Position numbers and translations under genes: made by a program
Source: Lytechinus pictus
Lineage: Eukaryota > Echinodermata > Echinoidea > Temnopleuroida > Toxopneustidae
Length of the DNA stretch: 64,000 nt
NCBI RefSeq assembly: GCF_037042905.1
Contig: NC_087252.1
Location: 2,487,501-2,551,500, forward strand
Direction of reading: 5' to 3'
Notes under the pieces: generated by a model
Told to the model about the DNA's origin: nothing
What the model saw: only the letters and a program-made list of their open reading frames with translations
Database searches by the model: none
Shown here: positions 10,127 through 21,400 of the stretch, piece after piece
How the letters are laid out: each line of letters starts with the position of its first letter
Position numbering within the stretch: the first letter of the stretch is position 1

Positions 10127-12207
10127 ATGTGAAAATACATTTTAATACAGATGAATTATGATATGCCATCATGAATAGAATTTTTCAAAAAATCCGATCT
10201 ATATTAATTTTCGTTCGGTAAGTGCTTTCGTGAAACCGGGCCCCGGCAACATAAATCTGAATCAGAAGCCGCAAATCTGTCAGATCGATTTCCAGTCGTG
10301 GATCGGTCAATAAGCGCAAACTCGTGATCGGCATATCGAACTGAAATAAACTTTTCACAACAAATCTCTACAGCATCCGTTTCTCGCTTATCGGTTTATC
10401 ATCATAAAATGGTTTTTGCCTTGAAAATTCAACAGATGCTGTATATTTTAAGAAAATAACATGGGTTACTGAGTGTTTTGAGATGTCATTTTCATTACAT
10501 TAATGAAATAAAACATATTCATCCCGCAGTTGTTCGAGTAAAACCAGAAAGAAAATGTATTGATTACGGGCGTTTCTTCAAGCATTGCAAGATGTAGGCA
10601 GTATTACCTTATTTCGCAAAAGTTTTGACAAGGTTGAGAAAGTTTCTCAAAATGTTCTTTTGAGTACTTGCTGACTTCATCGGAGATTGCCATTTCATCA
10701 TAATCCACGAGCAAAATAATCAAGGATGTGTAAATAGGACTAGACTAACTATCAAAAGGTAAGAAATTACAAAATGTGTTTGATCTCATTATTCAATATT
10801 TGTATGGTGGTTAGCTGTTTAGTCTCAGTATTTTTTAAATATTTACTTTATGTAGGTTTATGCATTGTAAAGCATTGAACATGCATGTTAAATCGGAGAA
10901 TAAAGGCCTATATATATATACATGCTTATAACATTGGGGAAAATATTGCAGTTAATTATTTCATTTGGCTATAGGCAAGGGTTTTAATAATTTTCCATTT
11001 CTAATCATCTGTCTGTTGTTATGTTGTGTTTCACTTGTTAATTCGACAGATTTAATTTCTGATGTAAAGTGATGACAAAGCTTGAATTAGCTTCTCAAAT
11101 ATCACTACGATTTTTGTGCACGTAATCATATGATGACAGTGGTTACTTCATAATTCATAAATATACCACAAATCTCGCAAATCATTTTGATTACTGGTTC
11201 TAGCTAAACCTAACCAAAAGTAGGCCCGCAAATAACCGAAATGAATTAATAAAATTTATGGAATGCAATGCAGTAAAGGTTCGATTCTATTGTTGAAAGA
11301 TATATATATATATTTCTGGTTCACTCTGTTCCACTCTCATTTCTAATTTCCCTCACACCCCCCCCCCCCCCCCCTTTTCTCTCTCCAACAATCCCGCCAT
11401 CCATCTACCTGTTTTATCAGTTTATGTCCAAAGAGCTCTTTAATTTATTTGCTGTCTTCTGTCATTTTCTCGAACTGGTTATCTTTTATTTACTTTTTAA
11501 AAAGCGAATTCAGTAGCTGTTTTAATTGTTATTCTCTCCATTTTCTCTCTGATTTGATTTGATTTCATTCTTTTCATTATTTTGTTCCTTTATCCTATAG
11601 CTCTTCTTTTCCTTCTACTCCCCTCCTCGCATTTCATTTGAAAACTTTTTAACCGTATTATAATTTCCCCATGTGTTGTTATGATTATTCAAATGTCAAA
11701 GTTTGGTTCTATTCAATTCATTTATTTATTCAACCATCAAAAGGATAAAAACAGTACAATATACCTTATTAACAAAGTATCATAAAAACAACAACAACAA
11801 CAAATAAATGGTTCGGAGACCCCGGAGAAGCGATGGTTATAAAAGGGGTCACCACAATACATTAATGCATTACAAATAACAAGTGTGAAGAAAAGTACAA
11901 TTCAGATTATTGAAAACAATTTGGTCGTGACTTTATGCAAATAAGTGAAATAATAAATAAAGGAAACATTATTTCATAGTGATCTATTTCCAGATAACCT
12001 ACTTGCATTTTTGTACCCTAGTCCTTTTTTGGAAAAGCTTCTTTAGAAAGCGATATTTAGATGTAAAGATAATTTAATATTAAGAAGGAGATACTGATAT
12101 AGAACATTTAATTTTTTTGAAAAGTAAATGTTATGCCTTTGAAAAAAATTCCCCCATGACTTATTGATTATGATCTCTATTTTGTCAGAGTTTCCTATTT
12201 TCCATAG
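10127..12207. other. Intergenic and 5' flank of the plus-strand Thr-Pro gene
   Basis: No coding exon is supported. A sequence ending ATCAAAAG then GTAAGA at 10758/10759 is a possible 5' untranslated exon donor, because the next coding exon begins directly after a pyrimidine tract and TAG at 12207. A poly(C) run occurs near 11358. The stretch 11715-11840 resembles the A-rich 3' end of an old retrotransposon (weak). Confidence 0.35.
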
Positions 12208-12277
12208 ATGAACCTTGGATATATGATCTTCATCTTACTGCATTTATCATCTCTGTTACATAATGAATCAGCAGATG
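12208..12277 (+). CDS. Signal-peptide exon 1 of the Thr-Pro RGD protein
   Basis: ATG at 12208 opens MNLGYMIFILLHLSSLLHNE, a hydrophobic signal sequence, and the exon ends in GATG followed by GTAAGT (phase 1). A pyrimidine-rich TTTCCTATTTTCCATAG directly precedes the ATG and resembles an acceptor, so an upstream untranslated exon is likely. Confidence 0.65.
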
Positions 12278-13748
12278 GTAAGTTTCCTCTTCCCATTTTT
12301 TTTTTCATTTCCCTTTTCCTCCGTTTCCTATTCACTTTATTTTCCTTTATTCCTCCCTCCTCTTAGTCATCATTCTTTTCTTCTTCTTCTTCTTCTCCTT
12401 CTTCTTCTTCTTCTTCTTCTCCTCCTCCTTCTTCTTCTTCTTTTTCTTCTCCTCCTTCTTCTTCTTCTTCTTCTCCTTCTTCTTCTTCTTCTCCTCCTTC
12501 TTCTTCTTCTTCTTCTTTTTCTTCTTTTTCTTCATCTCCTTCTTCTTCTTCTTCTTCTCCTTCTTTTTCGACCTCTTTCCTTTAATTCGAAAACTATTTT
12601 TTCATTTTCATTTTATAGTTATTTAATTGTTTAACGTTTTTGCCATTGTGCAATTTCACTCATATATGACAGTTATTAGTTTGTTTGTTTTTTCTTCAGT
12701 TTAAACATAAAGATAAGTAATAAAGGCAGGAAAATTTTTACCAAAGTTCTTTACGAAACATGTGTTTCACTGAAAACTAATGGTATATTCTTAAATTGGG
12801 GATTTCTTACTCTTACTTTTTTGTTATAAAATATTTTAGATATATAAACCTCTCATCAATATTACTAATTAATCTTTGATTAATTGCGAAATCATTGTGA
12901 AACGTGTCAAGTATATACAGTACAAATTTGCATCGTTATAGCCTTGACCATGTTTACACTCAAACTAACAAATATCGGCTCTAATGAATTTATTCAATTT
13001 GGCCAACATTGAATGCAATCTAAAAAAATCCAGAAAAAAAAACAAGATCAGTGCCTCACGATGTGACCTTCGCGAATGAGGAGTCAATGTTCATCTCCAT
13101 GAGCCTCCCCATAATCCTATGCTAATTAGCTTCCGTTTAGCCGCTCTTACTTTAGTCTAAATCCTAGAATTTTTTTTAAAGTTCTCGAATGTTTTAGTTG
13201 CCATAAAATTTGCTTGACTTTAAATAATGGAAAATAAAACTGGCACAATGGTGTAAATTACATCGAAATCGGATATAAACAAGACGAACGTTCTTTTTTT
13301 TTCTTATATTCCCACATTTTGTGATTCTTTTAATTATACAATTTTGTATAAGTTATGCAAATGCTGAACTTGTGATTAAACTATATTGACTTTAATTTAT
13401 TTTGCGAAATAAGATCATACAGAGTATTATGAAATACCTGGTCATAATGAAAATTAAAGGAAAAAAAAAAACAGACTGACGACTTTTCTTTAAAAAACAA
13501 AGCTTTTACGCTGAAGTAAATTTTGTTTTCTCATTCACTATAGAGAGCTTGATGTTAGATAAAGTTATTTTTGCTATCAGACTTAAAACTGATCTTTATT
13601 AATTTTTTTCATCTTATATGTAATGGTTTGCAATAATGAACTAAAAAAACAAAGCAAAACTGTTAATGGTTTTATAATTTCTCGTCCCACAATCGTTCAA
13701 AAGATAAAATCGTTGGGCTGTGGACACTAGCGTACCTACGGTTGAAGA

Positions 13749-13799
<51 letters not shown>

Positions 13800-13829
13800 T
13801 GACGAAAATCTTTATTTTGTATTGATGAC

Positions 13830-13875
<46 letters not shown>

Positions 13876-13921
13876 TGTCAAATTTTTTCTGGTACGAAAA
13901 TCTTTATTTTGTATTGATGAC

Positions 13922-13961
<40 letters not shown>

Positions 13962-15810
13962 TGTCAAATTTTTGGGCGGCCAATTTTGCCCCCCCTGTGA
14001 AAAATCCTAGGTACGCCACTGGCTGTGGAGTGTTTCATGCAGCATATTCAAAAGTGATTTTCACTGATATTTTTACCCTAAACCAATCAGATGCCAGGAT
14101 TTCAGAAGCTTATAAAAAAAGAGTAAATTAAAGTCACCAACTATATGTTTCATGAAAAGTCTCCTCGCCTGAGTATTTGTTTGTAAGCCAAAACCACAAA
14201 ATTAGATTTGGGGAAGCTGATCTGAGGGGCGAAACGGTACGGGGCCGCTAGAACTAAAAATAAACGTTGGCCAAAATCTTGAACATTTTCTAACGTGCTG
14301 GCTCACGCGGGCAAAATTGATTAACATCCCTTGCAAATGAAATTATTGTCTATTCATCAATCATCTTGAGCCATGCTTTAAAACAATTATTCCGAGCCGT
14401 ATGTTATCATGTGTGTTAAAGGAATTCATGAATGCTAATAAGTACCTAGAATAATATAAGCTTTTAAGCTTATTTCTTCCAATTAATTTTATTTTCTTCA
14501 GTTCTTGCCTTGCCTTGTCTTTTTGTTGTTGACTAATCATAATTTCCATTTTGAGCAGACTTTAACAATGATGAAATCGGGAGAGGAAGTATAACAAGAC
14601 AGAAATAGACAAAAAACATATCTTGATAAGTATACAGTACTAATAACCTTTGTTGAATTTCTTATTTGTAAGGGATGTTTGCGTTGCATGTGTTTTGTTT
14701 TGTTTTGTTTTGCTTTGCTTTGCTTTATCGGAATCAACTCAACATCAGGGTGGGACTTTTCTTTTTTAATTTCTGTATTTCATTTGTTTATTTTTCATAG
14801 CTCATCCAGCTAAACGCAGGATCGGACCTCTCTTCTCTGACTTGGGCCTCATCGGTGGAAGGAGATATCAGAAAAGATCAGGAAGCAAGAGTGGAAGCAG
14901 CAGCGGTGGAAGCAACAGTGGTAGCAGAAGTGGTAGCAACAGTCGTATCAGGAGTGGTAGCAGAAGTGAGAGCAATGATTCATCCGACGAGCGTTTCAGA
15001 AAGAAGTATCCCTCAGCAACCCTTCCTACCATAACAGTGACAACACTTCCCAGAACCATGCCACCAAGATTCACAACAGCTCGCACGGCAGCTACAACGA
15101 CTACACCGCCACCACCAACGACACCACCAGGAACGACTGTGACAACCTCTATGACGCCTACAGTTCGAGTAGAAACTACGGAGCTTACCACTTCAAACAA
15201 TCCAATCACGCCAGCCACTCCTACGACGCCGACAGCAACTACAACTCCTATCACATCCAGATCTCCAACCACACCTACCACTTCCACTACAACCAACACC
15301 CCAACGATAATTACAACACCTACAAAGCCTACAATCCCCACCACTCCTACAACTCCTACCATCCAAACGACTCCCAGGACACCCACGACACCAATCACTC
15401 CTACAACGCCTTCGACACCAACAACACTAACTACCCCCACGACTCCTACAACAACAATAACAACGACGCCAACTACTCCTACAAAACCTACTACTACGAC
15501 GACACCTACCACTCCTACGACACCAACTACCCCTACGACACCTACGACTCCTACGACATCAACTACCCCTACAACAACCACAACATCGACGACACCTACG
15601 ACTCCTACGACACCAACTAACCCTACGACTCCTACAACAACAACGACGCCAACTACTACTACATCACCTACTACTACGACGACACCTACGACTCCTACGA
15701 CACAAACAACCCCAACCACCCCTACAACACCTACGACTCCTACCACACCTACCACTCCACCAAGTACTACCAGGTGTATACGTCGAGGAGATATTTGCCC
15801 AGGAGAGTGA
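12208..15810 (+). CDS. Secreted mucin-like Thr-Pro protein with C-terminal RGD loop (whole gene)
   Basis: Coding exons 12208-12277 and 14801-15810 join in phase 1 to 1080 nt, 359 residues plus stop. The order of parts is signal peptide, a segment with dibasic sites (KRR, RR, KR), a Ser/Gly/Arg repeat, a roughly 230-residue Thr/Pro block and a short Cys-containing tail with RGD. Composition predicts dense O-glycosylation and secretion into the extracellular space or coelomic fluid. The gene is divergent from the similar, shorter gene at 1735-7515. The TTC microsatellite at 12372-12570 lies in its intron. I do not recognise the family. Possible roles are mucus, adhesion, coating or immunity; these are inference only. 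Confidence 0.68.
12372..12572 (+). repeat. (TTC)n microsatellite with CTCC interruptions
   Basis: About 200 bp of TTC repeats lie in the intron of the Thr-Pro gene. The poly-leucine and poly-lysine reading frames over it are artefacts. Confidence 0.9.
12640..13715. other. Intron sequence, nothing recognised
   Basis: AT-rich intronic sequence of the Thr-Pro gene, with no repeat end or exon that I can support. Confidence 0.45.
13716..14029. mobile_element. MITE with poly(T) blocks and GGCTGTGGA flanking repeats
   Basis: GGCTGTGGA occurs on both sides (13716-13724 and 14021-14029) and may be the target duplication. The ends are inverted: TAGCGTACCTACGG on the left and CCTAGGTACGCCAC on the right. 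Inside are three units of poly(T), then GCTTGACG or GCTTGTCAAATTTT, then AATCTTTATTTTGTATTGAT. The element at 40417-40549 shares the GCTTGTCAAATTTT and GAAAAATCCT motifs. Confidence 0.65.
14801..15810 (+). CDS. Main exon of the Thr-Pro mucin-like protein with RGD tail
   Basis: The exon begins after TTTTTCATAG at 14800, and the split codon G|CT gives Ala. The sequence AHPAKRRIGPLFSDLGLIGG precedes a region rich in GSKSGS/GSNSGS-like repeats with many arginines. A short linker (RFRKKYPSATLPTITV) leads into the Thr-Pro block, which is built of TTPTTP-like units. The tail reads TTRCIRRGDICPGE then TGA at 15808. The two cysteines are the only ones in the exon and bracket Arg-Gly-Asp, so an intramolecular disulphide could present the RGD. 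The sequence AGGAGA|GTGAAG at the end could also act as a splice donor, in which case a longer Cys-rich tail would follow and the stop here would be intronic. The opposite-strand valine-rich frame over this exon is a shadow. Confidence 0.68.
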
Positions 15811-16640
15811 AGTTATATACTAAATGGGGGGGGGGGTAATTGAAGAAAAATGAAGAAACACACTGAAAAGTTTAATCTCATAAAGAACAAAGGAATATGT
15901 GACCAAATGCCGGAAGGGATATGATTTCAGCTTTTCAAGGCTCGGAAACTATTTTTCATTATCCGAGCAACACACTGCTTCTATTGGAGCTAAGTGCATG
16001 TAGGAACTTTGCATGCGTAGCATTGTTAAACAGAGCTCATAGACTAATTGGACCTAAATTGGCCAAATTTATTGCCGCTGTAATATTGTGAGCTGTACGC
16101 CTGCTCAAACTCCCTCGTGCGAATTGTTAGACAAACCTGATCGAGAAAGGTTACCAAAGTTTTTGTTTATATTTATGAACTTTTTGAGCTTTCGTCAATC
16201 ACCTGGAATTTATTTCTAAAATATATATATTGCAGATATCATATAGAAGCAGAATTTCATGAACACAATTATTCACAATTGAAAAAGACAATCGCCGAAG
16301 TAAAAGACGTTCTATTGTAAACTGCCCGCCCTTGTGCTTTGCCCCCCCCCTTTTTTTTTTTACACTTTAAGCAGCTGAAGTAATATCCTGTTGAATGCAT
16401 GTATGACTTTCTGATATATTTGGGGAGTAATATTGAATTAATAATAAATATGTGAATATTAAAATATACATATTTATTATTGTTTTAGCTCATTGGTATG
16501 TCTGTTTGTGTACGTGCGTGAATGTTAGTAGAATAATTGTGTATGTGAAATTTAAATCGTATTTATTTCTTGACAAGCTATAACCTTGGCAAAAAGAAGC
16601 TGCTGAAAACTGCTTATCTAATAAAAGAGAGCCAATGGAG
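15811..16640. other. 3' flank of the Thr-Pro gene
   Basis: A poly(G) run follows the stop codon. AATAAA-like signals are present at 16441-16447 (TAATAAATA), a candidate polyadenylation region. No further exon is supported. Confidence 0.35.
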
Positions 16641-16644
16641 TAAA

Positions 16645-16747
16645 TTAGAAAGTCAAAGGGGGCCTAAGCTTTCGATCCTAGGAGAATCTTTGCCTCCGAC
16701 GAAGATTCTGCTAGGATCGAAAGCTTAGGCCCTTTTTGACTTTCTAA
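16645..16747. repeat. Near-perfect 46-bp-arm hairpin
   Basis: The left arm TTAGAAAGTCAAAGG and following bases are mirrored by the right arm ending TTTTTGACTTTCTAA. CTTTCGATCCTAG and CTAGGATCGAAAG lie inside, around a loop of about 10 bp. It is probably a small foldback element. Confidence 0.7.
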
Positions 16748-17194
16748 GCTATAACCTTCATTACAATTAAGCCTATAGATTATATGTCATTTGGCTTCTG
16801 TCACACAAATGAGAAAATAACAAGCGTAACAATCTTTTAATATCAAGCAAACTGTTTGTTGATATTGTCTTCATATAACGCTGAATAAAAAAATAGTAGT
16901 TTGCATTTTGCAAAGCATGTTGATATTATTATTATTATTATTTTCATTTAACACTGAAAAAAAAATATACATATTTATGTTTGTTGATCAACGCTAAATT
17001 AAAAATAAAAAGCGATGAATCATAATTTCTTACATCGTTTTTTAATTGTCTTTCAACTGTGGGAATTCGTTTCTTATTCATTTTTTTAACAAGCGTATAA
17101 GCGTTAGGATTGAATAGAGTGTGGATAGTTGAGCTCTTAGTAATACGGATCTATGAGGGGATAGAGAGAAGAGGAGGCAGAGAGATAGAGGGAG

Positions 17195-17276
17195 ATAGAA
17201 AATAGATAAATAGGTAGGTAGATAGATGGATAGATAGATGGATGGATAGATAATGATAGACAGATAAATAGATAGG

Positions 17277-17307
<31 letters not shown>

Positions 17308-17340
17308 GTAGATAGGTAGATAGATAGATAGATAGATGGA
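17195..17340 (+). repeat. GATA/GACA microsatellite
   Basis: TAGATAGATAGA and GACAGACAGACA units alternate over about 140 bp. The Ser/Tyr/Leu-rich minus-strand reading frames over it are low-complexity artefacts. Confidence 0.85.
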
Positions 17341-17344
17341 GATG

Positions 17345-18277
17345 ATAGGAGAAAAGTGAATACGTGGAAGAAGGAAGAGTGTGAAAGAAAGGAAATCATG
17401 TAAAATTAGAGAAAGCGATTTACGAGGAAGAAATGGAAATAGAAGGACATGGGAGAATTTAACAAATAATAAGAAAATTTGAGAAAGAATGGAAAAAGGG
17501 AGTGAGAGAAAAATATCAGAAAGAAAGTAATGAAAGTGAAATGAAATTAATAAACCCCAGAAAATAGATGAGAAACAGAGTGAGGGTGATTCAAGGTGTT
17601 GATTGAAACTAGGGGCTTTGTTTTTCAATTGACTTTCGGTGTGTAACAGAGCGCAAGGTTGCATTAACTCTTATGAAAACCACAGGACGAGAAATGGAAA
17701 ACAAATTATAAATTTTGAAAAATAACTGTCTGTTTTTTATTACTCGTCCAGGGAACATCTCATGAAATGCAGTGGCGGGTCAAAGCAAGATTTCATAAAT
17801 GGGCGGGGGTGGGCACTGAAACTGAATCCATTGTTTAGCACTTTTTCCAAGCAGAAAGGGGGGTAACGAACAAACTGTCGAGCCAAGAAGTTGTTGGGCC
17901 TATGAATAAATGCTAAAACATAATTTTCCACACCAAAAAAATCTAACCTATCAAACAAACGTCTTTACTCAACGATTGCATACAACTTTGGGCATTGGGA
18001 TCCGTCCATGATAAAACATGTCTATTGGTGAATGTTTTGTTATCTAAGGATTATAATACCACCACCGGTACCTCCTTATTCCACCCAGGTTTTGTTTACA
18101 AGTATTTTAGGGATTTCCCCTCATTTCCTTTGATTTGGCGATAGAGGGCAGTTTACCGAAACGGGGAAAAAATAAGACCGACCACAACATTCACATGATC
18201 CGAGCGAGCAGCTGTTGCAAGTTTGTTGTAAAAAGCAAACTCAAAACAGACATTGTAAACTCAATCACAAAGCGGAG
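17345..18277. promoter_or_regulatory. Upstream region of the SIDT-like gene
   Basis: No coding exon is supported. The last 100 bp contain a CAGCTG E-box near 18208. No TATA box is obvious, so the transcription start cannot be placed. The assignment as promoter rests only on position upstream of the first coding exon. Confidence 0.3.
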
Positions 18278-18457
18278 ATGAGTCCGAAGATGGGAATTCT
18301 CAGAATCTTCATATATTTGGGCATCATTTTGAATGTAGGTCCTCTGTTTTCCAGTGCCGAGAGCCCGGGAATCGAGGCGGTTTTCAACAAAACTTACTCG
18401 GGAAAGGTCTCGGAAGGGAACGATATGCTGTACAAATTCACCCACAACACGTCCGTG
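18278..18457 (+). CDS. SIDT1/SIDT2: SIDT-like exon 1 (signal peptide)
   Basis: The ATG opens [20 protein letters not shown], a secretory signal. The mature start is probably around [11 protein letters not shown]. The exon includes [19 protein letters not shown] and ends TSV, phase 0, at GTACGT. A second in-frame ATG (codon 5) is possible. Confidence 0.88.
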
Positions 18458-21400
18458 GTACGTACATGTATGCAACCCGATAACCCAGGGAGCTTCCGCC
18501 CGCTTCGCGGGCGGGAGCTCCCTGGGTTAGCAACCCGATTGATCTTTATTACCTTTATTACCGGATCTACTGGAAAAATGCAATTACTTATGCAGTCGTG
18601 TTTCCAGGTCTATCATTATCACTGTTGCTATCTCCATCTAACTATTAAAATAACGTGTGAATGATAACTATTATTCTCTGCCAAGTCTGACGTCTGCGCA
18701 CCTAACGATTTGAGTTAAGATTTAACATGATTTTCTTTTTATTTCACACAATCTTTCAGTTGATAATGTTCCTTACAAGCATGACAAGTTACATCATTGA
18801 CATTATGAGTTTTTAATTTGGTGTGCCAAATATCTCATAAAACTAAAACAAAGTTTGAAATAAATATAAGATAATCGTCAATTACCGGAAGTAAAGATCG
18901 GAAAACCTACACAGGCTACAGGAGAAGTCCTTTATTTCCGTACCTGATGTGATTGTGATGTGATATGATTTTCGGCGCTAATGCAGTTTCGCACCGGCCG
19001 ATTACCAGCATACCTCATCACCAATACTTGTTCCCAAATCATGTCATGACAAGTCTCTCAGTCACATTTTGAGGTCAATAAGACAATATACCCACCTCTT
19101 TTCCAAATATCGCGATCGGGAAAGGCTGTATTTGAGCTTTGATCTCGATGTCGTTCGAATCCTCAGACATCACTTCGTGGATCGCTTGGATTCGCCGTGC
19201 GCCGTTATCTTGATATGGACTGAAGTTATGCGACCAAAAGTTTCGCCTGCAGCATGTTGGCAGTTTGTTTGCCACATGTTCGCATGATTTGGTTGCTAAC
19301 TTCAGTCCATATCAACATTACAGCGCACGGTGAATCCAAGCGATCCGCGAAGTGATCTCTGAGGATTCGAACAACGACATCGAGATCAAAGCTGAAATAC
19401 AGCCGATCGCGATATTTGGAAAAGAGGTGGGTATATTGACCTCGAAATGTGACTGAGAGACTTGTCATGACATTTGGGAACAAGTATTGGTGATGAGGTA
19501 TGCTGGTAATCGGCCGATGCGAAACTGCATTAGCGCCTGATTTTTTTGGATTGAACAAAAAAATGGTGCCGCACCCATTCACTTTGCACGCGATTCTAGG
19601 ATTTTGATGAGAAAGGCAGCATTTTGAGGCCGTCACAAGAAATGCCAGAATTTAATTATTTTTCCAACATTGTGAGTCGGATTTTGTATTTAATATCAGT
19701 CTATGCATTAGATGTGTAAAGTTTGTGATCATTGCGTATCTTCTTTTATTAGAATCGCACAGATACGCATATGCCCAGCCCAGACAAGGGGACTGCGCAG
19801 ACTTAGGGGAACTTGCCATACTTCTAGCGATGTAACTACATGTATGGGAAGAGATGATAAATGTAATATTCAGGTCACTGTATTTGGATAGGGAATCACC
19901 TTTTCAAAATTTTGATTCTTGTTGACCAAAACTTTCGACAAAAATGAATGAGATGACATGCATCGTTTCTTTTCCTCCCAGACTCCGACCCAGAAAAATG
20001 AGAAAATATACAACGTTAACGGTTTCTGCCTTCTGGATCTGGATGTATACGATGCAAGGCCCTCTTGGGCATAAACGCATCTGGTGAGAGAGGGCGGAGT
20101 GAGGATAAGAAGGTTCTGTCAATGGCCTTCTTGAATGAGCTTGTCAATGTTGAGTTGATAACAGCGTCACTTGGGTGATTCCACTCAATAATAGTGGATG
20201 GGAAGAAAGAGTTCCTGTAGGCTGTACTATTCAGTTTGTGCTCTGATTGGATTGTAACACTTGTCATTACATACATCCATGGGTGATAAAAGCCCTTTAA
20301 AATCTAGATCGCGCATTCTTTCGAATGAGAGTCAGCATCATGTTAAAATGAAGAGATGGACTTGTAGTACAGGTCGAGACTTCATTTTCATATACATGTA
20401 CATGTATTACCTATCAGATATTGAGATAAGAGTGTTTTTACATGATGACCAACATGACCAAATTAGTGAATTGTGCTTTCATTCCTTACTTCCCTCATCA
20501 TGTATTGGACTTGTCTAATCTTAGCTGATCAAATTATGATTTAAAAACAATGTTTTGATCCGGGGGGGGGGGGGGGGGGAGTCACATATTGGTGGTATGG
20601 GGACATGCCGCTTTGATGACCCCCTTTTTCAGACCTATTAAATTTTCAGTTGTCTAGATACTCCGAACGACAAAAGTTCCGTTCAGAAGCCGCCACGCCC
20701 CGCTCGCAAAACCCCTGAATGAAACATGAAACATCTCAGCTCCCTAGCCCTGGCTTTACAATTCACTCCACTCCTCTAGCAGCTCCATGCATAGCTAGCA
20801 CCACATATACATACACAGCACCGGCGTGTACCATACCTACAGTACTGTGATCCCATTCTGTACACCCTGTTTTTCACATCGCCTGGTATATATTTGGTTC
20901 CCGAGACCCCATATTTTATCATTTCCTTAGACGTCCATTTCAGGGTTTTGTGAGGCACACCCCCATAAAAATATAATTTGAGTGCCCCCCCCCCCCCCCC
21001 CGTTTTTTATCCTATGGGGCCAAATTATATCTTCAGACTCTATGCTCTAAACGGCCCTAGATGGTCTATACATTTACTAAACTCAGTGTAAAGTCCTATG
21101 TGATGATCAATATACATGTATAAATTAGACCCTCTTGTGTAGAAATGAAGTGAGTGACGTAACTGTGGTAGCCTCGATAGGCCCTTCCTCACCAAAGTTT
21201 AGATCTTATCTTTTGTTGTTGTTTGTTGATGTCAGGTATAACACCTGTTCAGTGATAAATTTAATTCATTGTCTGATAATAATAGAATTGACAGCATAAT
21301 TAATTACTTTTTATGATTATTTTGATGTGTTGATTGCATGATGCACATTCTGTTTGCTCTATTCTGTTTGCTCTATTTTGTACATGTAATGGACAGAGCT

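Noticed and set aside
12263..12634. Poly-leucine frame
   Set aside because: Translation of the TTC microsatellite in an intron; the opposite-strand poly-lysine frame is the same artefact.
14868..15755. Long minus-strand frame rich in Val and Gly
   Set aside because: It is the complement of the Thr-Pro coding repeat; no splice sites, signal or known domain.
1735..15810. Identification of the Ser/Thr gene pair as 185/333 (SpTransformer) genes
   Set aside because: Only the exon plan and the presence of RGD are similar. The Gly-rich and His-rich regions of that family are absent.
17137..17664. Ser/Tyr/Leu-rich 175-residue frame on the minus strand
   Set aside because: Half of it is the GATA microsatellite; the rest shows no domain or splice context.
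19069..19636. Overlapping similar frames on both strands
   Set aside because: Both come from the two arms of the foldback element and are mirror images.
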